This document shows, piece by piece, positions 1-10,418 of a stretch of 64,000 nucleotides of DNA; position 1 is the stretch's first letter, and each line of letters starts with the position of its first letter. A program made the translations under genes and the position numbers. The notes under the pieces were generated by a model. The model worked only from the letters and a program-made list of their open reading frames with translations, had not been told where the DNA came from and searched no databases. The DNA is from Verrucomicrobia bacterium LP2A (lineage in GTDB: Bacteria > Verrucomicrobiota > Verrucomicrobiia > Methylacidiphilales > Methylacidiphilaceae), in the NCBI GenBank assembly GCA_000526255.1, contig JAFS01000002.1:992001-1056000 (forward strand). Reading direction: 5' to 3'.

Positions 1-1158
1 CTGGCTTCCGCTCTCCGCTCCGCCGGCTACCGTGTCGGTCTTTATACTTCGCCCCATCTTTGCACTGTCCGTGAGAGAATTCAGATCGACGGGGCCATCG
101 CTTCGCATGCTCAGTTTACGCGTTGGATCCGGATGGTTCAAGCGGCAATCCGGGAGCTGGAACAGACGCAGCCGGGATTTGCTCCGACCTTCTTTGAGGT
201 CCTGACGGCTGCGGCTCTGCTCGCCTTTCGGCAGGAAGAGGTGGATTGGGTCGTTTGGGAAACGGGCCTGGGAGGAAGGCTCGATGCGACCAACATCGTC
301 CGCCCGGAGGCCTGCGTCATCACCACGATCGCTCTCGAGCACACTCGTCACCTCGGCTGCTCCTTGCCCGAGATCGCTCAAGAAAAGGCGGGCATTCTCA
401 AGCCGGGAGTTCCCGCCGTGATCGGCATCGGCCCGGGGGAGGCTCGGAAAGCGATTGAGGAGAGGGCTGTCCAGGTGGGGACTCCGCTGCGGGTGATCGG
501 AGAGATGGCGGTGGAGACCGACGGGGAAGAAGTGCCCTTCCAGCGGGTGCGGATCGAGGGGCAGCGGCTCGTCCTCGGGCTCCTGGGCGAGCATCAGCTG
601 CACAATGCGGCCTGCGCCTACGCGCTCCTCCGATTGCCTCTTTTTTCCGGAAGGGCGCTTCCGCAGAAATCGATTCGTACCGGCTTCCGGGCGGTGTCCT
701 GGCCGGGCCGCTTTCAGGTATGGAAGAGGAATCCCCTCTGGATCCTGGATGGCGCCCATAACCCCCAGGCAACCGAGGCCCTCGTCCGCACTTGGCGGAC
801 CTGCTTCGGGCAACACCCCTATCACTTGGTTTTTGGCGTCTTGGCAGACAAGGACTTTACGGCGATGGCCGGCATTCTCTCCCGGCAGGCTCGCCGTCTG
901 AGCTTGGTCAAGCTCTCCACCGAACGCGGGCTCGATCCCGGCCGCCTCGCCGGATGCTTTCCCGCATTGCCGTGCAAAGTCTACGCCTCGTGGGGAGAGG
1001 CGAGGCGGGAATTGGCCAAGGGCCCAGGCCCCGTGCTGGTGACCGGTTCTCTTTTCCTGATCGGAGAGGTGCTGGCCGATCATGGCGGGCTCGACCTCGA
1101 TCTCGAATCCAATGAGCTGCTCGAGCCTGCGCATGCCCATTCGCATGGTTCTTTTTGA
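1..1158 (+). CDS. folC: Folylpolyglutamate/dihydrofolate synthase FolC, 5'-truncated by window edge
   Basis: This is the C-terminal 385 residues of a Mur-ligase-type enzyme that adds glutamate to dihydropteroate and folates in the cytoplasm. The reading frame is open from base 1, so the true start and the P-loop lie outside the window. The visible part begins just before the family block GLYTSPHL (residues 13-20 of the visible part) and RERI. ETGLGGRLDATN follows at about residues 87-98, and the second Mur-ligase block ILDGAHNP lies near residue 250. The 3' end overlaps the next gene by 26 bases, which suggests co-transcription. A FolB-like domain is encoded far away at 58130-59086, so the folate genes are scattered. 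The family assignment is firm; whether it has both synthase activities cannot be read from sequence alone. Confidence 0.93.
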   Translation: MASALRSAGYRVGLYTSPHLCTVRERIQIDGAIASHAQFTRWIRMVQAAIRELEQTQPGFAPTFFEVLTAAALLAFRQEEVDWVVWETGLGGRLDATNIVRPEACVITTIALEHTRHLGCSLPEIAQEKAGILKPGVPAVIGIGPGEARKAIEERAVQVGTPLRVIGEMAVETDGEEVPFQRVRIEGQRLVLGLLGEHQLHNAACAYALLRLPLFSGRALPQKSIRTGFRAVSWPGRFQVWKRNPLWILDGAHNPQATEALVRTWRTCFGQHPYHLVFGVLADKDFTAMAGILSRQARRLSLVKLSTERGLDPGRLAGCFPALPCKVYASWGEARRELAKGPGPVLVTGSLFLIGEVLADHGGLDLDLESNELLEPAHAHSHGSF

Positions 1159-1849
1159 TCTGGTCGGGACGCTCCTTCTGCCGGCGGTCCCCATAGGGGA
1201 GACCTACGCGGCCGCGGCCGCGCGGCATGGGCTCCCAGTGGATCCCGCAGTTGTGACGGAAAACTTTCATCGGGCCCTGGCTCGCCGCCGGTATCGCCCT
1301 CAGGCGACCGTTCCCTCGGATGGGGAGGACCGCGACTATTGGCGGGTAATGGTCCGGGAGAGCCTCGCTCTGGCGCCCGGCGCCTTGCCAGAGAGAGAGA
1401 AGCGGATTGCCGAGGATCTCTACGCACACTATGGGCGCGGCGAGGCGTGGCGGCTCTATCCGGAGGTTCGCGTTGTTCTCGCCGCTTTGCGGAGCTCAGG
1501 AAGGCCGCTGGGGGTTCTTTCGAATTGGGATCGGCGAGCGAGGCGGGTACTGACCGCTTTGGGGCTGATCGAGTCGTTCTCAGCCATCTTTTTGAGCGCC
1601 GAGCTGGGTGCGGCCAAGCCCGATCCGCACCTCTACCGTCTGGTTGCCGAGCGGCTGGGACTCCCGCCGGCGACCCTTCTCCTGGTCGGCGACGATCCGG
1701 AAAACGATGGCGCCGCGCCCAAAGCGTGCGGCTTCTCGACGTGGGTCTTCCGGCGGCCGGAGAGCTGCCTGGAGGGCTTGCCGCCCCTGTTGGCGAGCGG
1801 TTCGTTTGGGGGACCCGACCTGCGCGCGTCGGGCTCCGGTCCCACATAA
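1133..1849 (+). CDS. HAD-superfamily hydrolase with altered motif I
   Basis: A 238-residue haloacid dehalogenase-like protein. Motif I is FDLVGTL (residues 8-14): the nucleophile Asp9 is present, but the second Asp normal in phosphatases (DxD) is Val11. Motif II is GVLSNWD, motif III is AKPDPHLY and motif IV is LVGDDPENDG, so the Rossmann core is complete and the middle helical cap is of C1 type. The lost second Asp resembles haloacid dehalogenases and HDHD3-like proteins, so phosphatase activity should not be assumed. I chose the ATG at 1133, inside the end of folC, because homology starts right there; an upstream extension to 1082 would add unrelated residues. It overlaps folC and probably shares its transcript. 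The substrate is unknown. Confidence 0.8.
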   Translation: MPIRMVLFDLVGTLLLPAVPIGETYAAAAARHGLPVDPAVVTENFHRALARRRYRPQATVPSDGEDRDYWRVMVRESLALAPGALPEREKRIAEDLYAHYGRGEAWRLYPEVRVVLAALRSSGRPLGVLSNWDRRARRVLTALGLIESFSAIFLSAELGAAKPDPHLYRLVAERLGLPPATLLLVGDDPENDGAAPKACGFSTWVFRRPESCLEGLPPLLASGSFGGPDLRASGSGPT

Positions 1850-1894
1850 GATCTCTTTGCGTTTTTTGCCCCGCTGTGCGATAGCAGAGCCCCG

Positions 1895-2584
1895 GTGACT
1901 GAGCGGACGAGCGTCTCAACGATCGGCCTGAAGGTCCTCATGGGGGCGACGGGCTTGATCCTGGTAGGCTATATTTGCCTGCACATGCTAGGAAACTGGC
2001 AGGTCTTTCTTCCCGCAGTCTACATCAACCAGTACGCCTATCTCCTCAAATCAGTTCCCCTCGTTCTCTGGACCGTGCGCTTGGTACTCCTTGGTTCGTT
2101 CGTCATCCATATCTGGTGCGCGGTTCGGTTGGCCCAGCTCCGCCGAGAGGCGCGACCAGCCCCTTACGACCAGCGGAAGCCCAATGGCGCGAGCTGGGAG
2201 TCCCGTTCAATGCTGCTGACCGGGATCGGGATCGGTCTCTTCGTGGTATTTCACCTCTACCATTTTACCTGGCAGCTCCCTCCCTTTTCCGCGTTCGAGA
2301 GCTTCACCGCCCACCTTTCGGAAACAAGGCGCTCCGTTCCCGATGTACACCGTATGATGGTCGAAGGGCTGAGGACTCCTTGGGTGGCGGGAGTGTATCT
2401 CCTCGGGATGGGATGCCTGTTCTTTCATATCCGCCACGGGATTGACGGGATCTTCAGCTCGTTTGGGCTGGTCAACCGGCGGAGCTTCCCTTGGGAACGG
2501 TGGATGGCCCATGCCCTTGGCTGGGCCTTTTTCCTCGGCTTTTCCATCATCCCGGTGGCCATCGTCTTGGGGTGGGTTCGGTGA
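1895..2584 (+). CDS. sdhC: Succinate dehydrogenase cytochrome b558 subunit
   Basis: A 229-residue membrane anchor of succinate dehydrogenase/fumarate reductase, in the b558 family of single-subunit diheme anchors found in Bacillus, Bacteroidetes and PVC bacteria. About five hydrophobic segments are visible, starting with the first at residues 11-30, and histidines near the membrane edges (IxLHMLGNW near residue 27, [15 protein letters not shown]) are candidate heme ligands. It begins with a GTG codon and is followed 34 bases later by the flavoprotein gene and then the iron-sulfur gene. This is the usual C-A-B order for this type, and a separate SdhD is not expected. The role is to pass electrons from succinate to quinone in the inner membrane. 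Confidence 0.9.
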   Translation: MTERTSVSTIGLKVLMGATGLILVGYICLHMLGNWQVFLPAVYINQYAYLLKSVPLVLWTVRLVLLGSFVIHIWCAVRLAQLRREARPAPYDQRKPNGASWESRSMLLTGIGIGLFVVFHLYHFTWQLPPFSAFESFTAHLSETRRSVPDVHRMMVEGLRTPWVAGVYLLGMGCLFFHIRHGIDGIFSSFGLVNRRSFPWERWMAHALGWAFFLGFSIIPVAIVLGWVR

Positions 2585-2618
2585 GCGGGGAAACCGGCAG
2601 GAGGAGCGACCGACGCGG

Positions 2619-4535
2619 ATGAACGCCCCCGATGCGCGGATTCCCGATGGCCCGCTCGAGCGAAAGTGGCAGCGATGCCGCGATGGGCTCGCCTTGGTTT
2701 CTCCTGCCAACAAGCGGCGGATGCGGGTGATTGTGGTTGGGACCGGGCTGGCGGGGTCCTCGGCGGCGGCAGCGCTCGGGGAGCTCGGGTACGCCGTCGA
2801 CTGCTTTTGCATTCAAGACAGTCCCCGGCGAGCCCACAGCGTGGCCGCCCAAGGAGGGATCAACGCCGCCAAAAACTACCGGAATGATGGAGACTCGGTC
2901 TTCCGCCTCTTTCAGGAGACGATCAAAGGGGGAGATTTCCGTGCCCGCGAGGCCAACGTCTATCGCCTGGCCGAGCTGAGCGCCCAGATCATCGATCAGT
3001 GCGTGGCCCAAGGGGTGCCTTTTGCCCGGGAGTACGGCGGCGCTCTGGCCAACCGCTCCTTTGGCGGGGCGCAGGTTTCCCGGACGTTCTATGCCCGAGG
3101 GGCAACCGGGCAGCAACTCCTGCTCGGCGCCTACGGCGCTCTCAACCGGCAGATCGCATCGGGCCAGGTGCGGATGCGCTCGCGTGCCGAAATGCTGGAT
3201 CTGGTCGTGAGCGACGGTCGCGTCCAGGGAGTGATCGTCCGGGATCTGGTGAGCGGGCGGGTCTTTGCCTGCGCGGGCGATGCGGTCGTCCTGGCGACGG
3301 GCGGCTACGGAAATGTCTTCCATCTCTCGACCAACGGGCGAATGTCCAACGCCACGGCGATCTGGCGCGCCTACAAGCAAGGAGCCGGCTTTGCCAATCC
3401 CTGCTTTACCCAGATTCATCCGACCTGCATTCCGCCCTCGGGAGGCTCCCAGTCGAAGCTCACCCTGATGTCGGAGTCGCTGCGGAACGACGGACGGGTC
3501 TGGGTCCCGAAAAGCCCGAACGATCCGCGCCCGCCGGATCAGATTCCGGAATCCGAGCGGGACTATTTTCTCGAACGTCTCTATCCCAGCTTCGGGAATC
3601 TCGTTCCTCGAGACATTGCGAGCCGGGCCCTCAAGCGAATGTGCGACGAGGGTCATGGTGTCGGTCCCCATGGGCTGGGCGTCTACCTCGACCTCGGCGA
3701 TGCCCTGCTCCGGCTCGGGCCCGAGGCAATCCGCGAGCGATACGGAAATCTCGTCGATATGTATCGCCAGGTCACCGGGGAAAATCCGCTCCATCAGCCG
3801 ATGCGGATCTATCCCGCGATCCACTACGTGATGGGCGGACTCTGGGTCGATTATCATCTCATGTCGACCATTCCGGGACTCTTTGTCCTCGGCGAGGCCA
3901 ACTTCTCGGATCACGGAGCGAACCGGTTAGGGGCGAGTGCGTTGATGCAGGGTCTTGCCGACGGATACTTCGTGCTGCCTTATACGATCGGCGACTACCT
4001 CTCGCGGAAGAAGGGCGCTTGCCTGCCCTTGGAAGCGGCTCCTTTCCGAGACGGCATTCGGAAGGCGGAGGCGCGGGTGGAGAAACTCCTCTCCCTGCGC
4101 GGGTCGAAGATCCCCGCCGACTACCACAAGGAGCTTGGCTCACTGCTTTGGGAGCATTGCGGTATGGTGCGAAACGCCTCTGGCCTCCGGTCGGCGGCCG
4201 CAAAGATTCGGGCTCTCCGGGAGTCGTTCTGGACGAATGCCCAGCTGGTCGGGAGGGCCGATGGTTACAATCAGGCGCTGGAGAAGGCGGGACGAGTCGC
4301 CGATTTCCTGGAGCTAGGAGAGCTGCTCTGCCTCGATGCGCTTGCGCGGGAAGAATCTTGCGGCTGCCACTTTCGGGAAGAGTATCAGACGGCCGAGGGA
4401 GAATGTCTCCGGGATGATCTGCGCTTCGCTCATGTCGCGCTCTGGTTCTTTCGAGGAGAGGGGGAAGTCGCGGAGAGGGTCGTCGAGCCTCTCCGGTTCG
4501 AAAGCCTGGAGCCCGTCGCAAGGAGCTACCGATAG
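2619..4535 (+). CDS. sdhA: Succinate dehydrogenase/fumarate reductase flavoprotein subunit
   Basis: A 638-residue flavoprotein that oxidises succinate to fumarate. The FAD-binding Rossmann motif [12 protein letters not shown] lies at about residues 39-50. The HSVAAQGG block places the likely covalent FAD-binding histidine at His73. QIHPT and the C-terminal [14 protein letters not shown] block belong to the substrate and FAD sites. I chose the ATG at 2619, preceded by GGCAGGAGG at about 2596-2604; longer in-frame starts would run deep into sdhC. The start is followed by some 35 residues that are not conserved before the FAD motif, which is longer than usual. It lies between sdhC and sdhB and is almost abutted to sdhB (TAG then GTG with no gap). 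Confidence 0.95.
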   Translation: MNAPDARIPDGPLERKWQRCRDGLALVSPANKRRMRVIVVGTGLAGSSAAAALGELGYAVDCFCIQDSPRRAHSVAAQGGINAAKNYRNDGDSVFRLFQETIKGGDFRAREANVYRLAELSAQIIDQCVAQGVPFAREYGGALANRSFGGAQVSRTFYARGATGQQLLLGAYGALNRQIASGQVRMRSRAEMLDLVVSDGRVQGVIVRDLVSGRVFACAGDAVVLATGGYGNVFHLSTNGRMSNATAIWRAYKQGAGFANPCFTQIHPTCIPPSGGSQSKLTLMSESLRNDGRVWVPKSPNDPRPPDQIPESERDYFLERLYPSFGNLVPRDIASRALKRMCDEGHGVGPHGLGVYLDLGDALLRLGPEAIRERYGNLVDMYRQVTGENPLHQPMRIYPAIHYVMGGLWVDYHLMSTIPGLFVLGEANFSDHGANRLGASALMQGLADGYFVLPYTIGDYLSRKKGACLPLEAAPFRDGIRKAEARVEKLLSLRGSKIPADYHKELGSLLWEHCGMVRNASGLRSAAAKIRALRESFWTNAQLVGRADGYNQALEKAGRVADFLELGELLCLDALAREESCGCHFREEYQTAEGECLRDDLRFAHVALWFFRGEGEVAERVVEPLRFESLEPVARSYR

Positions 4536-5312
4536 GTGAAGATCACCTTAAGGATCTGGAGGCAGCCTTCTCCCGGAGAGCGGGGAGGCTTCGTCGAATA
4601 CGTTCGGGAGGAGATTCACCCCAACCTGTCCTTTCTGGAAATGCTCGACGAGCTCAATCACGATCTGGAGAGGGAAGGAAGCGATCCGGTGGCCTTCGAG
4701 CATGATTGTCGCGAGGGAATTTGCGGGAGCTGCTCGCTCGTGATCGACGGGCAACCTCATGGGCCCGGGAAGGAAACGACGACCTGCCAAATCTATATGA
4801 GGAGCTTTTCGGATGGGGCCCGGGTCACCGTGGAGCCTTTCCGCAGCAAGGCATTTGCCGTGATCAAGGACCTCGTCGTCGATCGGAGCCCCTTCGACCG
4901 GATTATGCAAGCGGGGGGGTATGTTTACGTCGGGACCGGGCAGGCTCCGGAAGCAAACAGCTTGCCCGTCGCTCATGACGTGGCGGAAGAAGCGTTCGAT
5001 GCCGCGCATTGCATCGGCTGCGGAGCCTGTGTCGCGGCCTGCATGAACAGCGCCGCTGTTCTCTTCGTCGGAGCAAAGGTTAGGCACTTAGCGCTTCTTC
5101 CCCAGGGGAAGATCGAGGAGGATGCGCGGGTGCTGCGGATGGTGCGCGCGATGGATGAGGAAGGCTTCGGCGGCTGCAGCTTCACGCGGGCCTGCGAGGC
5201 CGTCTGTCCGAAGGCCATTTCGGTCGAAGTCATCTCGGCGCTCAATCGGGCCTATTGCTCTGCGCGGACAAAGGAGCTCCTGGGCTGGATCAAGCCGAGC
5301 GACCAAGCTTGA
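4536..5312 (+). CDS. sdhB: Succinate dehydrogenase iron-sulfur subunit
   Basis: A 258-residue iron-sulfur protein that relays electrons from SdhA to the SdhC heme and quinone. The 2Fe-2S ligands are Cys58, Cys63, Cys66 and Cys84. The ferredoxin-like C-terminal half carries Cys159, Cys162, Cys165 and Cys169 followed by Cys214, Cys220 and Cys224, which together fit the 4Fe-4S and 3Fe-4S clusters. It starts with GTG directly after the sdhA stop, with AAGGAG at 4520-4525 as ribosome binding site. The spacing and order show one sdhCAB operon. The length is normal for the b558-type enzymes. Confidence 0.95.
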   Translation: MKITLRIWRQPSPGERGGFVEYVREEIHPNLSFLEMLDELNHDLEREGSDPVAFEHDCREGICGSCSLVIDGQPHGPGKETTTCQIYMRSFSDGARVTVEPFRSKAFAVIKDLVVDRSPFDRIMQAGGYVYVGTGQAPEANSLPVAHDVAEEAFDAAHCIGCGACVAACMNSAAVLFVGAKVRHLALLPQGKIEEDARVLRMVRAMDEEGFGGCSFTRACEAVCPKAISVEVISALNRAYCSARTKELLGWIKPSDQA

Positions 5313-5372
5313 CCCTCCCGGCCGGTCGTCCCGGCCTTTGAAGTCGTGCTTGCCAGGAAAGAAAGCGACGTC

Positions 5373-6491
5373 ATGGAAAAAAAAGAGGAATCTTCCCGTC
5401 GGCTTGGGGGGAGCTTCCTCGACTGGCTCCACCGCCGCTTCTTTTGGGCTCTATTGGCCGCGCATGGGCTGGCGGCGGTCGTACCGGGTTTCGGCCAGCG
5501 CGCGCGCAGCCTCACTTTCGGGTCGGTTTCGATCCTGGGAGAGACCGTCGCGATTTCTCTGCCGGTCGTCCTCCTTTTTCTTCTGCTCTGGAACGGCGGG
5601 TTCGGCGTACCGGGAGGCAGGCTGGGGGAGCTTTTCCGCAATCTCCGAGCCCTCATTCCCGGGCTTCTGGTGAATTTCCTGATCCCGCTGCTCTTTCTCG
5701 CCGGCCTGCGAGCCGCCCTGAGGGGGTGGCATAATTCAGAAGAAGTGGAAAGCCTCGTGATGGGGCTCGGTCTTGTGGTGGCCATGCCCATCGCTGGGGC
5801 TTCGGCTGCCTGGTGCCAGAATGCGGGCGGGGACATGGCCCTTTCCTTGGGCCTGGTGCTCGGCTCCACGGTTCTGAGCCCTTTCGCGGGCTCTCTTTCC
5901 CTTCATGCCGTAGCCACGATGGTGGGAGGCGACTATGCGGAAGATCTCCATGAGATGGCCGGACGCGGAATGGGGGTCTTCCTTGTCCTCTGCGTCGTGC
6001 TGCCCTCCTTGCTCGGCATTGTGGCTCGGCACAAGGCGGGAGAAGATCTCTTTGCGCGCATTCGCCCGACCCTGCGGCCCGCCAACGAGTTAATCCTCCT
6101 CTGGCTGATCTACATGAATGCCTCGGTCTCCCTCCCGTACGCTTTCCACCATTTCGACCCGGATTTTCTTGCGATGCTCCTGGTTGGCTCCGGTCTCCTC
6201 TGCCTGCTCCGCTTTCAGTGCGGGGAGTGGCTGGGACGGCTCTTGCGGACCTCAGCCCCCGAGAGGACCGCACTCGTCTATGGCCTCGGCATGAACAACA
6301 ACGGCGGCGGATTGACCTTGGCGACCGTCGCTATTCCCGACCACCCGCTGGCGATCCTTCCGATCGTCTTCTATACACTCCTGCAGCAGGTCACCGCTGC
6401 CTGGTACTACAGCTATTGGATTCCTCGTCGCAAGGAGCTGCGATCCCCTGGCTCGGAAAGCAACGCTCACTCGAAGCGGCCGGTGAGGTAA
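5373..6491 (+). CDS. SBF-type (bile acid:sodium symporter-like) transporter
   Basis: A 372-residue inner-membrane protein with about nine to ten hydrophobic segments and the SBF family signatures [17 protein letters not shown] near residues 138-154 and GMNNNGGG near residues 307-314. The Asn- and Gly-rich crossing region is where BASS-type carriers bind sodium. Such carriers move organic anions, and the natural substrate cannot be told from sequence. I chose the ATG at 5373 with GGAAAG upstream; a GTG at 5346 would add nine residues. It follows sdhB by 60 bases and converges with pstB, the two genes overlapping at their 3' ends. Confidence 0.8.
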   Translation: MEKKEESSRRLGGSFLDWLHRRFFWALLAAHGLAAVVPGFGQRARSLTFGSVSILGETVAISLPVVLLFLLLWNGGFGVPGGRLGELFRNLRALIPGLLVNFLIPLLFLAGLRAALRGWHNSEEVESLVMGLGLVVAMPIAGASAAWCQNAGGDMALSLGLVLGSTVLSPFAGSLSLHAVATMVGGDYAEDLHEMAGRGMGVFLVLCVVLPSLLGIVARHKAGEDLFARIRPTLRPANELILLWLIYMNASVSLPYAFHHFDPDFLAMLLVGSGLLCLLRFQCGEWLGRLLRTSAPERTALVYGLGMNNNGGGLTLATVAIPDHPLAILPIVFYTLLQQVTAAWYYSYWIPRRKELRSPGSESNAHSKRPVR

Positions 6492-7288
6492 TCCTCCGTC
6501 TGCTTCCGGCTGGGATTGGTAAAGAGCTTCTTGGTCGACTCGAACTCGATCAGCTTTCCTTCGAGGAAGAATGCGGTGAAGTCGGCTGTCCGTCCGGCCT
6601 CCTGCAAGTTGTGAGTCACGAGCACGATGGAATAGTGCTCCCGCAGATCCCGGATGAGCGATTCGATCTGGGCCGTGGCGATCGGATCGAGAGCGGAGCA
6701 GGGCTCGTCCATGAGAAGAACTTCGGGGTGGACAGCCAGAGCTCTGGCGATGCAAAGCCGCTGCTGCTGGCCTCCGGACAGCTCGGTCCCCGGCGCATGG
6801 AGCCGGTCTCTGACCTCGTTCCAAAGCGCCGCCATTCGGAGCGCTTCTTCGAGCCGCTCTTCGAGAAGCCCGCGGTTTCGAATGCCCGCAAGCCGGAGGC
6901 CGACCAGGACATTTTCCTGGATGCTCATGGTGGGGAAGGGGTTCGACTTCTGGAAGACCATGCCGACTCGGCGTCGCAGAAGGATCGGATCGACTCTCGG
7001 CTCATAGATGTCCTCTCCGAAGAGGCGGACCTTTCCTTGCACGCGTACTCCTGGAGTGAATTCGTGCATCCGATTGAGAGCCCGCAAGAAGGTGCTCTTC
7101 CCGCAGCCGCTGGGGCCGATAATTCCCGTCACATGCCGGGCCGGGATTTCCAGCGAAACCCCGTGGAGCACGGCACGATTCCCGAACCAGACGTGCAGGT
7201 CCTCGATTTGGAAGGCGGGCTGGCTTTTCTGCGGTAGGGCTCCTCCGGCGAGAGCCGTTCGCTTGGGATCGGCCGCGCTGCCAGTCAT
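6467..7288 (-). CDS. pstB: Phosphate ABC transporter ATP-binding protein PstB
   Basis: A 273-residue ATPase that powers high-affinity phosphate import. Walker A is GPSGCGKST at residues 58-66, the PstB-typical Q-loop block VFQKSNPFP is near residue 111, the ABC signature LSGGQ is at 170-174, and Walker B LLMDEP is at 191-196. The ATG at 7288 overlaps the stop of pstA by four bases (ATGA), showing tight translational coupling. The last gene of a pstSCAB operon; no phoU follows. The 3' end overlaps the end of the convergent transporter gene by 25 bases, so the two transcripts must terminate inside each other. Confidence 0.95.
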   Translation of the reverse strand: MTGSAADPKRTALAGGALPQKSQPAFQIEDLHVWFGNRAVLHGVSLEIPARHVTGIIGPSGCGKSTFLRALNRMHEFTPGVRVQGKVRLFGEDIYEPRVDPILLRRRVGMVFQKSNPFPTMSIQENVLVGLRLAGIRNRGLLEERLEEALRMAALWNEVRDRLHAPGTELSGGQQQRLCIARALAVHPEVLLMDEPCSALDPIATAQIESLIRDLREHYSIVLVTHNLQEAGRTADFTAFFLEGKLIEFESTKKLFTNPSRKQTEDYLTGRFE

Positions 7289-8196
7289 TCCGGTTTCCCC
7301 CGGGAGAGCAGCCGAAGCGCCAGATTCATGAGAAATACCAGGGCGAGCAGAACCAGGGCTCCCGCCCAGGCTTGCCGGTGCCAATCCGGATAGGGAGAGA
7401 TGGCATACGTGAAAATTTGAAGAGGGAGTGCCGCCATCGGTTCTTGCAAGCGGGCGGTCCAGACGCGGTTGCCGAAGGCGGTGAAGAGGAGAGGGGCCGT
7501 CTCGCCCGCCACGCGGGCCGCGGAAAGGAGAACGCCCGTAACGATCCCCCGTCGGGCGGTCGCGAGCACGATGTGAAGGATGACCTGGCTTCTCCGGAGG
7601 CCGAGCGCCAGTCCCGCTTCGCGATAGGCGGGAGGAACGAGCCGGAGGACATCTTCGGTCGTTCGCAAGATCAAGGGGATCATGATAAAGGAGAGGGCCA
7701 GACCTCCGGCAAGCCCCGAGAAGGTCTTCATTCGGAGAACCACCCAAGAATAGACGACAATCCCCCAGATGATCGAAGGAACGCCGTTGAGCACGTCCGC
7801 CGTGAAGCGAATAGCCGCGCGAAGCCGAGGCTCCTTGTGCTCGTAGAGGAAGACCCCTCCGAGCACGCCGATCGGGGCTCCGATTACGATCGCAATGGCG
7901 ACCAGGATGCAGCTTCCGACGATGGCGTTCGCCATTCCACCTCCCGTCTCTCCTACGGGCTTCGGGAGCTGCGTGAGAAAATCCCAGGTAAGCGAGGATC
8001 CTCCGGAGGAGAGAAGGAAGACGAAGACGAGAAGAAGCGGGCTGATGACGGCGACGGAGGCAAGGAGCGAAAGGAGTTGGAAGAAGCGATCGAGGATCTT
8101 TCGGACCCGAAATCGGCGCGCGGTCGCCCGCTCTTCTCCAGACGCTCGCCTTTCCCGGCTCCACTCCGGAGAGGGAGCACTCCCCGACGCGCTCAC
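7285..8196 (-). CDS. pstA: Phosphate ABC transporter permease PstA
   Basis: A 303-residue inner-membrane permease. After a basic N-terminus of about 30 residues there are six hydrophobic segments, and the binding-protein-dependent transport signature ([14 protein letters not shown] near residue 210) is the coupling helix that contacts Pst[10 protein letters not shown] near residue 138 is typical for PstA. It overlaps both neighbours by four bases, downstream of pstC and upstream of pstB. Regulation by phosphate starvation is expected for the family, but I could not find a clear Pho box. Confidence 0.94.
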   Translation of the reverse strand: MSASGSAPSPEWSRERRASGEERATARRFRVRKILDRFFQLLSLLASVAVISPLLLVFVFLLSSGGSSLTWDFLTQLPKPVGETGGGMANAIVGSCILVAIAIVIGAPIGVLGGVFLYEHKEPRLRAAIRFTADVLNGVPSIIWGIVVYSWVVLRMKTFSGLAGGLALSFIMIPLILRTTEDVLRLVPPAYREAGLALGLRRSQVILHIVLATARRGIVTGVLLSAARVAGETAPLLFTAFGNRVWTARLQEPMAALPLQIFTYAISPYPDWHRQAWAGALVLLALVFLMNLALRLLSRGKPE

Positions 8197-9221
8197 CGTT
8201 CTCCCTCCATCGGCTGAGTGCGCAGAGTCCGAGGGGCAAAAAAGAAGGGTATGTTATGAATCAGCAGACGGGCAAGGAAGTTGACGACCAGGGTCACGGC
8301 GACCAGGGTCAAGCCGATTTCGAAGAGGGCAGCGAGATGCTCCTCGGAAGTGGCCTCGGCAAATTCGTTGACCAAGACGCTGGCCAGCGTGTAGCCGGGG
8401 GCGAACAGGGAGAGCAGGATTTCCGGCCGGTTCCCGATCACCATGGTGACCGCCATCGTCTCGCCCAGGGCTCGCCCCAGGCCGAGAACCCCGGCACCGA
8501 CCAGAGCGCTCCGGACGTAGGGAAGGACGGCGACGCGGATCACTTCCCAGCGGGTGGCGCCCAAGGCCCAAGCCGCCTCGCGCAGCATGGGCGGTACCGC
8601 TCGCAGGATTTCGATGGCCAGAGAGGTGATGATCGGGGTGATCATCATCGCGATGATCAAGGCGCCCGCCAAGAGGCTCACCCCGTAGATCGGTCCCTGG
8701 AAGAGCGGAATCCAGCCGAAAGCCCGTTGCAGGAATGGGAACGCGGCCTGCCGCAGCCAGGGTACCATTTCGAACATGGCCCAGAGCCCCCAGACAACGC
8801 TTGGGACGGCGGCCATGAGGTCGACGAGCGCCCGAACCGGGCGGCGAATCCAGAATGGAGCGAATTCCGTCAAGGAGAGAGCCGTGGCAACCGACAAGGG
8901 GAAGGCGAGGAGCAGGGCGATGGTGGAGGAGACGAAGGTTCCGTACAAGAAGGGGAGCGCTCCGAACCGGCCCGCCACCGGGTCCCAATGAGATCCAGTG
9001 AGGAATCCGACGCCGTAGCGGCTCAGCGCCTTCTCGGCTCCCCGATAGAGCTCCCATCCGAGCAGGCCGGCCAGAGCGAATACGGAGAGTCCAGCCCCCG
9101 CGATCAAGATCCTGAACCCTCCGTCCAGAAGGCTCCCGAAGCCGGCGGAGGCCGTCAGCGACCCCGCGCCGGGCGCGGCCGAATGGGCGATCGAAAGCGG
9201 ATCACTCGGGTGATCGTTCAC
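8193..9221 (-). CDS. pstC: Phosphate ABC transporter permease PstC
   Basis: About 342 residues, the partner permease of PstA. Six hydrophobic segments are visible, plus the PstC block [11 protein letters not shown] and the coupling helix [18 protein letters not shown]. The start is uncertain. I placed it at a GTG at 9221, because the frame upstream to 9437 runs into pstS and gives an unrelated, Arg- and Pro-rich sequence. No strong ribosome binding site precedes this GTG. It lies 97 bases after pstS and its stop overlaps the pstA start. Confidence 0.88.
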   Translation of the reverse strand: MNDHPSDPLSIAHSAAPGAGSLTASAGFGSLLDGGFRILIAGAGLSVFALAGLLGWELYRGAEKALSRYGVGFLTGSHWDPVAGRFGALPFLYGTFVSSTIALLLAFPLSVATALSLTEFAPFWIRRPVRALVDLMAAVPSVVWGLWAMFEMVPWLRQAAFPFLQRAFGWIPLFQGPIYGVSLLAGALIIAMMITPIITSLAIEILRAVPPMLREAAWALGATRWEVIRVAVLPYVRSALVGAGVLGLGRALGETMAVTMVIGNRPEILLSLFAPGYTLASVLVNEFAEATSEEHLAALFEIGLTLVAVTLVVNFLARLLIHNIPFFFAPRTLRTQPMEGER

Positions 9222-9318
9222 GGTCTGATCTCGTTGCGTTCGAAGAGCGCGGAACGCTCCCGCGTGCCTTTCACGGCGTCGCACGTCGGTCCGCCTTTCT
9301 TCATCCCCAACCGTCTTT

Positions 9319-10350
9319 TTACTGAATCTCCGGCAAGGAAGCCAGCACCCGTTCCCGGAGCCGAGGCGGGAGGGGGGCATAGTCGAGCGAAGAGGCCAGA
9401 GCCTGTCCGTCGGTGAGGCACCAGCGCACGAAGGCAAGCAGCTTTTGCGCCTTGCGGCGGTCGGACGGTTTTTCGTAGAGCAGCAGCCAGGTCAGTCCAG
9501 CGATGGGATAGGCTCGCGGGCCCTCCGCATTGGCGATCGAGATGCGGAAATCGTCGCGATCGAGCGTGCTCGATGTCAGCGCTTGTGTGACCGACTCGGG
9601 CGAGGGGAGAATGAAGTTCCCGGAGAGGTTTTGAACGGCAGCGTAGGCGATCCGATTCTGCACGGCAAAGGCGAGTTCCAGATAGCCGATGGCTCCGGGC
9701 AGAGAGCGGATCTGGCCCGCGACCCCCTCATTCCCTTTAGCTCCGATGCCCGTCGGCCATCGCACCGCCGTCCCCCGCCCGGCGATTCGGGACCATTCCG
9801 GACTCACTTTCGAGAGGTAGTCGGTGAAGATATAGGTCGTGCCGCTTCCGTCGGAACGGTGGACGACGACCAGAGGCAGGGGCGGGAGAGGGGTTTCCGG
9901 GTTGATTCGCGCCAGCCGCGGATCGTTCCAGTCGTGGATCCGACCGAGGAAGATTTCGGCGATGATCGCCGGGGTGAGGTGGAGCGGCGGAGAACCGGGA
10001 AGATTGTAGGCGAGCACGTCCGCGCCGGCGATCATGGGGACGTGGAGGATCTTTCCGGGTGCGGCTTCCAGGAGGGTCCTGCGCATGGGGCTGTCCGATG
10101 CCCCGAAGTCGACGGTCTGGTGGAGCAGTTGCTGCTGCCCTCCGCCCGATCCGATCGCCTGGTAGTTGAAGCGGGCCGTGGGGTCGAGTCGCTCGTAGGC
10201 GGCAAACCACCGGGCATAGAGGGGGTAGGGAAAGGAAGCGCCCGCGCCGTTGATGAGGGGGGGGGACTCGTCCCTCCTTGGAGCCAGCGAGAGCCAGGCA
10301 AGGGCGAGCAGCAAGAGGAGCAAGAGGCTCCAAGGGCCCGGAATCTTCAT
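9319..10350 (-). CDS. pstS: Phosphate ABC transporter substrate-binding protein PstS
   Basis: A 343-residue periplasmic phosphate-binding protein. Residues 1-22 form a signal peptide with a long Leu-rich core after MKIPGPW. The mature part carries the PstS signature INGAGASFPYPLY near residues 34-46, SGGGQQQ and FGASDSPM, and later HRSDGSGTTYIFTDYL, all of which line the phosphate cleft. It is the first gene of pstSCAB on the minus strand. The 183 bases upstream hold two overlapping hairpins (see 10419-10467) that are oriented better for the opposite strand. Confidence 0.95.
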   Translation of the reverse strand: MKIPGPWSLLLLLLLALAWLSLAPRRDESPPLINGAGASFPYPLYARWFAAYERLDPTARFNYQAIGSGGGQQQLLHQTVDFGASDSPMRRTLLEAAPGKILHVPMIAGADVLAYNLPGSPPLHLTPAIIAEIFLGRIHDWNDPRLARINPETPLPPLPLVVVHRSDGSGTTYIFTDYLSKVSPEWSRIAGRGTAVRWPTGIGAKGNEGVAGQIRSLPGAIGYLELAFAVQNRIAYAAVQNLSGNFILPSPESVTQALTSSTLDRDDFRISIANAEGPRAYPIAGLTWLLLYEKPSDRRKAQKLLAFVRWCLTDGQALASSLDYAPLPPRLRERVLASLPEIQ

Positions 10351-10418
10351 GCGAAAGACCGATTGTCGCCGATGCGATCCACTAGCTCACTTTGTCCATG
10401 CCCTGGAGGCGGCGTTCC

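Noticed and set aside
8256-9416. A 386-residue plus-strand frame opposite pstC
   Set aside because: Its composition (Gln, Asp, Gly, His) is that of a complement to a membrane-protein gene; pstC has clear family signatures.
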